Shown here piece by piece: positions 16,921 through 25,317 of a stretch of DNA of 64,000 bases. The notes under the pieces are model-generated. The model saw nothing but the letters and a program-made list of their open reading frames with translations, was not told where the DNA came from and made no database searches. Both the position numbers and the translations under genes were made by a program. The DNA is from Brachyspira pilosicoli (GTDB taxonomy: Bacteria; Spirochaetota; Brachyspiria; Brachyspirales; Brachyspiraceae): assembly GCF_008016535.1 (NCBI RefSeq), contig NZ_SAXY01000046.1, positions 1 through 64,000 on the forward strand, given 5' to 3'. Each line of letters opens with the position of its first letter. The first letter of the stretch is position 1.

Positions 16921-17118
16921 TTACATTATTAATGGATTATCTTATATTTTTCTAAAGTCCTAAAATGTTCTTTTTTATAAAAAGAACCAAAAAATATTAA
17001 TAATATTAGCATACGGGCTGTTAGCCCTCGTTTAGAATTTTTTTTAATCATCTTATATATTGTTGATGATTTATATATTTGGGTTATAATTGAAGTATGA
17101 TTTTTTGAAATAGTAATT

Positions 17119-17583
17119 TTAGTTTTGTACTATAAATTTAAAATTATTTTTCTTAATAAAATCATAAGGGTATATATATTCTATATTGTGATTTTTACAG
17201 CAGTTTATTAATTTGCCGTCAAAAGTTACTACAATAGAATTATAATGTTTGGCATAAGCTAAAACAAATATATCAGCATAATTCTTTAATTTTTTATTAT
17301 CTATCAAATTATAAGTATATTCATCTTGATATAAACTTGATAAATTGCTTTCTATTTCTTCAGTATAACTGCATACAAAAAAATCTTTATTTCTTTTAAT
17401 ATATTTTTCTACATTGTCATCTATTTGTATTATTTCTTCATATACTTGAATAGGTATATAACATTTTTTATCTTTTGCGATGTCTATTAATTTATCCCAA
17501 AAATCTATAAACATTTCTGGACTATAATGTTTATTCCATAATTCAATAAAAAAGTTAGTATCTAAACAATAAATATATTCCAT
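17119..17583 (-). CDS. PIN-domain protein, DUF4411-like (toxin candidate)
   Basis: This 154-residue protein has a PIN-type nuclease pattern: 'CLDTNFFIELW' (Asp 8, Asn 10) at the start, 'NYADIFVLAYAKHYNS' with a further acidic residue near 103, and 'VTFDGKL' near 120. This layout fits DUF4411. Such proteins usually sit beside an XRE/ImmA-IrrE protein, as here, where its ATG follows the partner's stop codon with no gap (TAAATG). It is probably the RNase-like toxin of a toxin-antitoxin or defence pair; activity is inferred. Confidence 0.8.
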   Translation of the reverse strand: MEYIYCLDTNFFIELWNKHYSPEMFIDFWDKLIDIAKDKKCYIPIQVYEEIIQIDDNVEKYIKRNKDFFVCSYTEEIESNLSSLYQDEYTYNLIDNKKLKNYADIFVLAYAKHYNSIVVTFDGKLINCCKNHNIEYIYPYDFIKKNNFKFIVQN

Positions 17584-18729
17584 TTACAATGTCCTATCTA
17601 TATACTTTTTCAAATTATTTGATTTTACAGATAATAAATCATATACATCTCTCAAAGTTATTTCATTATCATGATATGCTTCTAAAACATAATTAGCAAA
17701 TTTTTTTGTATTTAATTTATCTATAGTTTTATAATAATCAGCTCCTCCTTTTTTATCATCATTTTTCGTAATTTTTTTATTTGAAAATCTATTAAAAAAA
17801 TTATGAAAAATATTTTCATCTATATATTTTAAAGATTTTGCTTTTACTATAATAGCTAATTGACTAGATGGGAATTTTTTTGATAATTTTAATATTTTAT
17901 TTTCTATATTATCCTCTTTATATTCTTCCCAATATTTTATAAATATTTTATCTGGTATTAATAATTCAGATGCTACTTTATTACAATAAACTTCAACTTT
18001 ATTTTTAGTATCATTTGAATATATATTAGATATTCCTGTTTCTCCAATTAATATATGCACTAGTTCATGTATTAAAGTAAACAATTTAGCATTATCAGAA
18101 TCAGAAGAATTTATAAATATAAATGGTGCTATTTTATCAGCTATTGCAAAACCTCTAATTTCTTGAACTTCTACTTTATATTTAAAATTACAATTATGAG
18201 AATTTGCTATAGATATAAAAATATTTTTATTTTCTAATGATTTTTTTATTTCATTAAAATTGAATTTACTATCTTTATCATAATTTACTTGAACATTTAA
18301 TTTATTTTCTATAATTTTTATAGTTTCTTTGATAGAAGTATTTTTTATGGATACCATACCAACAAAATCTAGCTCTTTATATCCATTTGAAATTAAATAT
18401 TCTTTTAACCATTCTTGATGAGATACTAATTTTCTAATTAAAAGAACTGCATTTCTTGAAAGTTTATTAGTTATTTGTCTAAAGTCATTAATTTTTGGTT
18501 GTATGTTTTTAGGAACACGAGGCATATATAGAACAGCCAAATTAATTCCATAGATTTTTGCTAAATTTTTAGCTATATTTATTTTAGGAAATTTTTCTCC
18601 GTTTTCGAACTGTAATAAGTCATTATTGGTTAATGACTTTAATTTAGTTTTTAAAACTGCTTCTTCAATGGACAAATTAACACATTCTCTAGCCCATTTA
18701 AGAATTTCTCCATTTATTTTAACTTCCAT
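17584..18729 (-). CDS. XRE-type HTH plus ImmA/IrrE metallopeptidase protein
   Basis: This 381-residue protein has an XRE-type helix-turn-helix at about residues 7-65. It is followed by an ImmA/IrrE (DUF955) domain with the zinc motif HELVH at 221-225 and the downstream 'EVYCNKVASELLIP' helix (246-259), which supplies the third ligand in this family. The 110-residue C-terminal tail is charged. It is probably the antitoxin/regulator for the PIN protein encoded immediately downstream and may respond to a signal by proteolysis, as ImmA does with ImmR. The short AT-rich upstream gap (18730-18800) probably holds the promoter. Confidence 0.85.
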   Translation of the reverse strand: MEVKINGEILKWARECVNLSIEEAVLKTKLKSLTNNDLLQFENGEKFPKINIAKNLAKIYGINLAVLYMPRVPKNIQPKINDFRQITNKLSRNAVLLIRKLVSHQEWLKEYLISNGYKELDFVGMVSIKNTSIKETIKIIENKLNVQVNYDKDSKFNFNEIKKSLENKNIFISIANSHNCNFKYKVEVQEIRGFAIADKIAPFIFINSSDSDNAKLFTLIHELVHILIGETGISNIYSNDTKNKVEVYCNKVASELLIPDKIFIKYWEEYKEDNIENKILKLSKKFPSSQLAIIVKAKSLKYIDENIFHNFFNRFSNKKITKNDDKKGGADYYKTIDKLNTKKFANYVLEAYHDNEITLRDVYDLLSVKSNNLKKYIDRTL

Positions 18730-18839
18730 AATAACTATATGTTTAATTATCTTACATTATATTGTATCATAATTATTTATATAGTAAAGCATTTTATATA
18801 TTTTATCTAGTACGGCTTGGTGCAGACTGTTACTGCATT

Positions 18840-18916
18840 TAGGAAGTTCGCTAAAGGGGCTTGATACTAATAATATTGCCGTTAAGATATATGAGCATGG
18901 GTTTTTGAAAGAATAA
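18840..18916 (+). pseudogene. Decayed 3' end of a second type IIG methylase gene
   Basis: The last codons here read IAVKIYEHGFLKE followed by TAA, matching the C-terminus of the 811-residue type IIG protein (IAVKVYEHGFLKE) at 13 positions but one. At DNA level, ATTGCCGTTAAG and TATGAGCATGGGTTTTTGAA are identical. Just upstream, in another frame, TAFRKFAKG resembles RAFFQKFNDKG of the same protein, so the fragment also carries deletions or a frameshift. Nothing longer survives. It brackets the ImmA/PIN pair between an intact and a dead methylase end. Confidence 0.75.
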
Positions 18917-18996
18917 AATTATTTTCAAAAAGATACAAAATATAGGCATTAATTTAATCTTATACATTCCAAGATATAAAGTAAAAATATTTGCAC

Positions 18997-19180
18997 TTTT
19001 TGGTTCTTTGACGAAGTCCGCACCGCGAAGGCGGCGAGAAAAAGAACAATAGAATTTTTATCTTTTTTATTATTTGCAGGGCTTTGCCCTTAACGAAGTA
19101 CACACCGTGCAGCACCCCACTTCTTTTGCGACCGAAGGAAGTGCCGGAGGCGTGGCACAAAGAAGCAAAAGGACTGCATT
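18997..19180. repeat. Dispersed hairpin repeat, copy 4 (composite)
   Basis: This is the longest copy. A GTTCTTT/AAAGAAC stem (19003-19047) surrounds ACGAAGTCCGCACCGC and GGCGGCG. It is followed by CAGGGCTTTGCCC and a CTTCTTT (from 19120) / AAAGAAG (19159-19165) hairpin whose loop has been expanded with extra GC-rich sequence compared with copy 1. An open frame runs through it on the minus strand but has no coding character. Confidence 0.7.
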
Positions 19181-19291
19181 TTCATGGAATATAGCTACAA
19201 ACATATATCATTATTTAATATATATTCATAATCAGTAAAATTAAAACAACATAAATATTTATTAATTTAGTTTTGAAACAAGTCTAATAAA

Positions 19292-19337
19292 CCGCACGTA
19301 TAAATGCTGTTCAATAAGAATAAGCAATATCGTGCGG
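19292..19337. other. Hairpin downstream of the large TPR/repeat gene
   Basis: CCGCACG at 19292-19298 pairs with CGTGCGG at 19331-19337, with partial pairing further in. It lies about 55 bases beyond the stop of the 932-codon gene on the minus strand. There is no T tract, so it may protect the 3' end of the transcript rather than terminate it. The surrounding stretch 19180-19391 contains no gene. Confidence 0.45.
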
Positions 19338-19391
19338 AAAGGTGCTGCGGCTCGCAGTGACAAAATATAGTTATTTATGTGTATAATATTT

Positions 19392-22190
19392 TTACTGTTG
19401 CTGAGTGTTATTTTGTGTTGTTTCTATATTATTATCAGCATTTTCTGCATTATTATTTTCAGCTATATTTGATTCTGCATTTTGAGCGGCTGTATTTTCT
19501 GTAGTTTCTTCTATAGAGTTTTGTGTATTTTGAATATTTTCATCTGCATCAGTATTATCTTCTGTTGCAACATTTTCAATTTCCTCTTGAACAACTTTCA
19601 AATTGTCTATATCTTCTGCTTTAATATTTAAATCCATATTTCTTATTATTCTTCTTGCAGTATCTATATCAACAGCCTCTCCTAAAGCATCAACTAATGT
19701 AATTGTAGGGGCTTCATTTCTATACTGTTTCATCTCCAACACATAGCCTTCTGCATCTTTTGCTATTGTTGTTTTATTTCGGCCGTCATTTTCTATATCT
19801 ATAGTAACACCATTTGCTCTTACTTCATTAATTGTAGTTTTACCGTCTGTTGTAGTTTTTGTAGTGGATGTACTTCCATCTGCCTCTGTGTTTGTAGTTT
19901 CTGTATTGCCGTAAACATCTTTTACAACAACTATACTGCTTCCATTTGGTTTTATTGTTGTTGTTACACTGCTAGAATCTGCCGATGCAACTTCTGTTAC
20001 ACTGCTTGAATCTTTATTAAGTGTAGTTGTTTCTTTTGAGCCGTCTTGTCTTATTATTCTTTTTATTGTAGTGCCGTTTGGCATTTTTATTTCGCTTATA
20101 GTATCAGTGCCAACAGTATCCGTAATTATAGTTCCATCAACTTTTTTAGTAACTACTGTAAAAGAGCCATCTTCATTATATGTTTTTGTTATAATGCTTC
20201 CGTCATCAGCTTTTACATTATAAGAGAAAGTACCAACTCCAGCTCCTTGAGAATTTCTCTCTTCAACTCTTCCATCTGGATAAACTATTTTTAAATTGCT
20301 CATTCCATTTGTATCAACCGTAGTAGTGCCTATGCTTCCATCAACATAATTAGCAACAACTGTGTAGCTTCCGTCTGGATTTTCTGTTTTTACTATTAAA
20401 GCTCCATCGACTCTTCTTGTCTCTGTAGTAATATTTCCTAAATTATCCTCTGTTCTTTTTACTTCTGTACCGTCTAAACTTCTGCTGTAGAAAAATGCTC
20501 CATTATCATCTTTGTAATTTGTGGTAATAGAACCGTCTGACCTTTCCACTACAAATGCTTTATTATTTTCTAAAGTTTTTCTATTTATAAAAGAACCGTC
20601 AGAATATAGAGTATATTCATATATATTGCCTGATGATGTTTTAGTATTAATAGATTTTGAATTATCTATCATATAAGTTTCTACTCTTTTATCTCCATTT
20701 TTAGACACTATCTCTATTTCTCTTTTTCCATAAGGGTATATAGTGTAAGATACTTCATAATTATTAGAATATATTTTTGTTTTTTCTATCTTTCCATTCT
20801 CATAAACTATTCTCACCCCATTAGGATATATTGTCTCTCTTTCATAATCAAAATTTGGAAACATATTTTCTGTAGTAATGCTTCCGTCATTATTTGTTGT
20901 TACTCTGTAATTGTTTGTAAAAGGCATAAACTTTATAGATGTATCATTGCTTCTTATGAGAGATATTACTCTCTCTAAAGATTCTTTTTGATAATAATCA
21001 CTTCCTACATTAGTTAAAAATATTTCGTAAGATATTGCTGCATTAGTGATATCACCCAAAGTTAAATAAGTATGCCCCATATTGAGATAAGCACTATAAT
21101 ATAGTCCCCAAGTATTATATAAATCAACAGAAGCAACATTAGTTTTTATTGAAACACTATTGCCGTTAGTATCTGTTATATTTGTCATTACCATTATATT
21201 TGTTACTATATAAGGATTTTCCTCTGTTATCACATAACTAGAACCCGCAGCAGTTGAATTAGTGGCAAGAATATGGGAATTAGAGTTTGTAGCATTTTCA
21301 TTTGTATTATCTAAATTTGGAGGCAAGCTAGTTTCTGACACTGTTGGGTCTACCACTTCTAACATGAAATTAGTATTAACTTCAAAAATTACAGTTGTGT
21401 TTGTATACTCATATTCATTTGTAAATGTATTAGTTACAACAATATTTGTAAATAATGGAAGTTTTGTAAATGTATTGTTTATAAGATTTTTTATGTTTTC
21501 ATTTGATTGATTTAAATTATTTATAGCATTGGATATGTTTTCTGTTGTGTTAGTAAAATTATCTGCATTATTTGTAGAGATGTTATTAGATGCTATATTA
21601 TTAGATAATGTAGTATTAGTTATAATATTATTTGTGACTAATAAAGCAGTATTTGAGATAATGTCGTTTGATAATGATAGGTTAGTGATATTATCTGTAT
21701 TATTATTATCAAAAATAAATATTGTATTAGTTACAACATTTTGTGATACTGTGTAATTGGTTAATACTTCATAATTTAATTTTGCATTATATGGAGAGTA
21801 AAGTCTCTCTATTGCTCTGTTATACCAAATTAAAGCTTCATCATAATTTTTTAATTGATAATAAGAATTAGCTATATTATTACAAAAAGAATAAGAATCA
21901 TTAATATCAAAAGCTAATTTATAATAATTAATAGCATTTTCGTATTGTTTATCTTGGAAATAGCAGGCTCCTATATAATAATAAAGCATATCATTAGTTG
22001 ATAAGGGTCTTCTTTTAATATAAAGTAAGAAAGCTTCTCTTGCAAAATTATATTTTTTTTGAAAGAAAAGTTTTTCTGCGTTATAGAATTCTCTGTCTAT
22101 GTTTCTTTCATCATTTGGAGCAGCATTTTGAGAGAATATATTCACACAAGTAAAAATCAATACTAAAAAAGCTATAGCTATTTTTTTCAT
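19392..22190 (-). CDS. Large secreted TPR protein with Asn-rich linker and DGS/DGT tandem repeats
   Basis: This 932-residue protein has a signal peptide (to about residue 20, 'CVNIFSQ'). Tetratricopeptide repeats lie at roughly 30-135 and 365-410. Between them is a low-complexity stretch very rich in Asn and Thr (about 150-300). From about residue 430 to 830 there is a chain of 17-22-residue beta-type repeats built on (V/I)xxxDGS(I/T)TT, for example 'TYNEDGSFTVVTKKVDGT', recalling YD/RHS-like or MORN-like shells. The last 90 residues are acidic and Asn/Glu-rich. It is exported and probably surface-associated or periplasmic; I cannot assign a function. Confidence 0.75.
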   Translation of the reverse strand: MKKIAIAFLVLIFTCVNIFSQNAAPNDERNIDREFYNAEKLFFQKKYNFAREAFLLYIKRRPLSTNDMLYYYIGACYFQDKQYENAINYYKLAFDINDSYSFCNNIANSYYQLKNYDEALIWYNRAIERLYSPYNAKLNYEVLTNYTVSQNVVTNTIFIFDNNNTDNITNLSLSNDIISNTALLVTNNIITNTTLSNNIASNNISTNNADNFTNTTENISNAINNLNQSNENIKNLINNTFTKLPLFTNIVVTNTFTNEYEYTNTTVIFEVNTNFMLEVVDPTVSETSLPPNLDNTNENATNSNSHILATNSTAAGSSYVITEENPYIVTNIMVMTNITDTNGNSVSIKTNVASVDLYNTWGLYYSAYLNMGHTYLTLGDITNAAISYEIFLTNVGSDYYQKESLERVISLIRSNDTSIKFMPFTNNYRVTTNNDGSITTENMFPNFDYERETIYPNGVRIVYENGKIEKTKIYSNNYEVSYTIYPYGKREIEIVSKNGDKRVETYMIDNSKSINTKTSSGNIYEYTLYSDGSFINRKTLENNKAFVVERSDGSITTNYKDDNGAFFYSRSLDGTEVKRTEDNLGNITTETRRVDGALIVKTENPDGSYTVVANYVDGSIGTTTVDTNGMSNLKIVYPDGRVEERNSQGAGVGTFSYNVKADDGSIITKTYNEDGSFTVVTKKVDGTIITDTVGTDTISEIKMPNGTTIKRIIRQDGSKETTTLNKDSSSVTEVASADSSSVTTTIKPNGSSIVVVKDVYGNTETTNTEADGSTSTTKTTTDGKTTINEVRANGVTIDIENDGRNKTTIAKDAEGYVLEMKQYRNEAPTITLVDALGEAVDIDTARRIIRNMDLNIKAEDIDNLKVVQEEIENVATEDNTDADENIQNTQNSIEETTENTAAQNAESNIAENNNAENADNNIETTQNNTQQQ

Positions 22191-22244
22191 AATAATATAA
22201 TCCTTTTTTTACTACTTTTTTAAGGACAATAATATTTAAAACTA

Positions 22245-22664
22245 TTAGTTTTTGATATAGTCAAAATAATGATTAAATAGTGAATAAATTATATATTCAC
22301 TGTATCCTCTAATATTCTTATTTTTATCAAGTACATCATTTAAAAAATCAAAAGTATGTTCATCTGGTTTTTCTAAATAGTATAATTTTTCTTTAGATAT
22401 AGCATTTTCTTTTTTTAGAGTTCTTATTAAAGAAAGCTCCTTTTTTTTGTTTCTATTATCTTCTCTGCTTGCATAATATGAAAGCAGCCTTTTACTTAGA
22501 TTTTCAAATACGATTTTATTATATATAACAGCCCTCCTCACGTCCATATCAATACTTCCATCAAAATTATTCAATTCACTATCGAATAAACTAATAGATA
22601 TAGCAGAACGAATATCGGCAAACACAGCCTTCTCTTCTTTTATCATAAATTTTTTATTAGACAT
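22245..22664 (-). CDS. Conserved-looking hypothetical protein
   Basis: The product is about 139 residues and mainly helical and charged, with 'EKAVFADIRSAISISLFDSEL' near the start. I chose the ATG at 22664 (MSNKKFMIKEEK) because the longer frame begins with TTG at 22709 and lacks a good ribosome binding site. No family is recognised. It lies 54 bases upstream of the large TPR/repeat gene on the same strand and may be co-transcribed with it. Confidence 0.6.
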   Translation of the reverse strand: MSNKKFMIKEEKAVFADIRSAISISLFDSELNNFDGSIDMDVRRAVIYNKIVFENLSKRLLSYYASREDNRNKKKELSLIRTLKKENAISKEKLYYLEKPDEHTFDFLNDVLDKNKNIRGYSEYIIYSLFNHYFDYIKN

Positions 22665-22846
22665 AAAACAGTACTCTTTAATTAATATATTTTTCTTAAT
22701 TATCGACAAGAGTAAAATTTAGATTAAGAAATATTTATATAATATTAATTTTATCAATATATTATTCTACTATATTTTTTTATATTATAGATTTAAAGTA
22801 TATAATGGACTATAATTTTAAATTATATAAATTTAAGGAGAATACT

Positions 22847-23464
22847 ATGAATAAAAAAATATTATATATTTTGTTTATGTTTTTATTATTAAGTTGTACA
22901 AACACGCCTACAGATTCTACTACTAACAATAACAACAATAATAAAATAGTAAAAGTATCTGATTTTATTTATGTATTAAAAGATTCAGGTGGCAAAATGT
23001 TGGGTATAGGCTATAATCTATCAAATCAAGAAAATAAAAAAGTAACTTTTTCTTTTAAAGATATTACAGAAACTGATATTATTAATAAGGAGTTTTCTAT
23101 AGAAGGAGAAACACTATCGCCAGTATCTGGAGAATATAGAATAAAAACCGAACCTCAAAATGTAGGAGATAGTAGTTTATGGGGAGCAGATTATCAAATA
23201 GCAGATCAAATAGGCTATACTTATGATTATAAGGAATTATGTGATATAACAGTCAATAATGGCAGACCTTATATTGTTGGAACCCCCACTATTGTTAATG
23301 GAGGAGATACTTTAGAATTAAGATATGCATTTAAATTGAAAGAAGGTTATGTTTTTGATAAAGCAATAGAATATCTTGGAGATACTCAAAATGGCGGCAT
23401 TATATTAAGATTAAAGATGCCTGCAGCTAAAGGTGAAATTAAACAAACTTGGGTAGATAAATAA
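22847..23464 (+). CDS. Putative lipoprotein, unknown function
   Basis: The product is about 205 residues. The start is set by a clear AAGGAG at 22835-22840, 6 bases before the ATG at 22847; an upstream in-frame ATG at 22805 has no such site. The signal peptide MNKKILYILFMFLLLSC has lipobox LLSC (Cys 17), followed by a Thr/Asn linker. The mature part looks beta-rich with no recognisable domain. It ends just before a strong bidirectional terminator. Confidence 0.75.
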   Translation: MNKKILYILFMFLLLSCTNTPTDSTTNNNNNNKIVKVSDFIYVLKDSGGKMLGIGYNLSNQENKKVTFSFKDITETDIINKEFSIEGETLSPVSGEYRIKTEPQNVGDSSLWGADYQIADQIGYTYDYKELCDITVNNGRPYIVGTPTIVNGGDTLELRYAFKLKEGYVFDKAIEYLGDTQNGGIILRLKMPAAKGEIKQTWVDK

Positions 23465-23508
23465 ATAACAATTATTCAATCAAATATTTTTATGTTGTTT
23501 ATAGTAGC

Positions 23509-23555
23509 AAAGGAGAAACTGTATAAAATAATTATAGCGGTTTCTCCTTTTATTT
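23509..23555. terminator. Bidirectional intrinsic terminator
   Basis: AAAGGAGAAAC (23509-23519) pairs perfectly with GTTTCTCCTTT (23540-23550), followed by TATTT. It separates the convergent lipoprotein and fucosidase genes. Confidence 0.8.
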
Positions 23556-23563
23556 GTATTATT

Positions 23564-25072
23564 TTAATAAGTATCAGAGTGATAAATATTAATGTTTGCT
23601 ATATTAGCAGGGAGTCTTGTTTGATTTATTGTTATTTTTATTTTGCTAGCGTCAGTAATTTTATTAAATTTTATAATGCGTTTATATCCTATTGTTCCTG
23701 TTTCTTCTGAAATTGAGTCAAGAGTTACATCTTTCCATGTGTTAGCACTAAAATATTGTATAGTGAATTTTTCAACTCTCTGACCTTTACTAATATCTTC
23801 TTGAATAACTAAAATATTAAAAGGAGAATTAGAAGTTTGTAATTCATACTCTTTTGATTGCCCATTATCAGCACCAATCCATGAAGTATCTTGATCTTTA
23901 AGCAATCCAGTAGCAAAAGTCTTGTCTAAATATTGTTTAAATTCTTTTATACGAGCTACATCTTCTGTTGGTATTATACCATCTTTATTTACAGGGAAAT
24001 TTAAAAGCAAGTTAGCATTTCTTCCTACTGATTTATAATAAATATTCATTAATGTCTGCATGTCTTTTAATGTCTGATCTGCATGCCAAAACCACTGATC
24101 TCCTTTTGATCCGCCATTTCTTATGGATATATCTACTTCGGCAGGGAACCAAAATACTTCAGGTACTTTTCTTAATACATCTCTACTTCCTAAATCTTTT
24201 CCTTCAGCAGTAAGACCATATCTTTCATTATATCCTTTATCTCCATAAGCATCTGGTTTAAATCCCACAGGACTCCATTCTGAAGCTCTTGCATATCCGC
24301 CTTCATTTCCTGCCCAACGTGCATCTAATCCTAAATTAGCAGTAATACAATTTGGCTGAAGTTCATTAATTAAATCCATCCATCTTTTGAAATCATATTC
24401 TTGACTTGCACCTTCACCTTTAGCACCATCAAACCACATTTCATCTACTGGACCATATTTAGTAAGAAGTTCTGTAAGCTGCTGACAAAAGAAATCATTA
24501 TAAGCCTGACCTTTACCATAAGATTCAGCATTCATATCCCAAGGTGAAAGATAAAATCCAACTTTCATACCTTGTGCACGGCAAGCTTCTGCAAACTCTT
24601 TGGCTATGTCATTTTTATATGGAGAATACTCTACAGAATGTTTAGTAGTTTTAGTATGCCATAAACAAAAACCATCATGATGTTTTACTGTAAGTATAAT
24701 CAATTTAAATCCTGCATTTTTTAATGTTGTCACCCATTGATTAACATCTACTTTTGTTGGAGTAAACCAAGAAGGCTTTTCAGTTCCGCTCCCCCAACCT
24801 CTATCAGTAAATGTATTCATACCATAGTGAATAAAAGCAGTAAGTTCCATTTTTTGCCAATCAAGCTGTTTTTTACTTGGTGAAAGTTTTGCCGCCAATT
24901 TAACTTTTTCTTCTACTGAAGCATCTGTTGGAAATACTACAGATGGAGGAGGATATCCATAATCAATATCATGTCCGCCCGGTTTAGCAGGATTAGTACC
25001 CGGTTTAGCAGGATTAGTACAAGAAAAAGAAAATAATGTTAATATTAACCATAAAATCTTAAAAAAATTCAT
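23564..25072 (-). CDS. Alpha-L-fucosidase, GH29 family, lipoprotein
   Basis: This 502-residue lipoprotein (lipobox FSFSC, Cys 18) has a GH29 catalytic barrel. 'FIHYGMNTF' lies at 80-88, 'KHHDGFCLW' at 130-138 and 'MWFDGAKG' at 212-219, where Asp 215 is the expected nucleophile. The last 110 residues resemble a C-terminal beta-sandwich. It would release fucose from host glycans such as mucins at the cell surface, fitting a gut organism. A perfect 21-base tandem duplication at 24979-25020 gives two copies of a TNPAKPG linker right after the lipid-modified Cys. Confidence 0.9.
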   Translation of the reverse strand: MNFFKILWLILTLFSFSCTNPAKPGTNPAKPGGHDIDYGYPPPSVVFPTDASVEEKVKLAAKLSPSKKQLDWQKMELTAFIHYGMNTFTDRGWGSGTEKPSWFTPTKVDVNQWVTTLKNAGFKLIILTVKHHDGFCLWHTKTTKHSVEYSPYKNDIAKEFAEACRAQGMKVGFYLSPWDMNAESYGKGQAYNDFFCQQLTELLTKYGPVDEMWFDGAKGEGASQEYDFKRWMDLINELQPNCITANLGLDARWAGNEGGYARASEWSPVGFKPDAYGDKGYNERYGLTAEGKDLGSRDVLRKVPEVFWFPAEVDISIRNGGSKGDQWFWHADQTLKDMQTLMNIYYKSVGRNANLLLNFPVNKDGIIPTEDVARIKEFKQYLDKTFATGLLKDQDTSWIGADNGQSKEYELQTSNSPFNILVIQEDISKGQRVEKFTIQYFSANTWKDVTLDSISEETGTIGYKRIIKFNKITDASKIKITINQTRLPANIANINIYHSDTY

Positions 25073-25260
25073 AATAAAACTCCAAGTTTATTTACTATCT
25101 GATTTAAATATATAAAAATTTGATTTTTTATCAAGAAGTTTGTTAATTTTTTATTATTGTATTTATAGTAATTTATTATTTCTAAATAATTTTCTATATT
25201 AGTATGTTATTATGAATATTATTTTGAATTACATATAAAAAGAGAATGATTTAATATAAT

Positions 25261-25291
25261 AAAAAACCCGCATCCATTAAAGAAAGCGGGC
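25261..25291 (-). terminator. Intrinsic terminator of the cstA-like gene
   Basis: On the minus strand, GCCCGC and GCGGG form a short GC stem followed by six T. It begins 27 bases beyond the stop codon of the CstA-like gene. Confidence 0.8.
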
Positions 25292-25317
25292 ATAAATATC
25301 AATTAAATAATTTAATA

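Noticed and set aside
18960-19160. Open frame of 66 codons on the minus strand
   Set aside because: It runs through repeat copy 4; its codon use and peptide reflect the repeat, not a gene.
22665-22709. Longer start (TTG) for the hypothetical gene ending at 22245
   Set aside because: The ATG at 22664 is a better start codon, and the extra 15 residues look like translated non-coding sequence.
22805-22846. Upstream ATG of the lipoprotein gene
   Set aside because: It has no ribosome binding site, and using it would bury the lipoprotein signal peptide 14 residues inside the protein.
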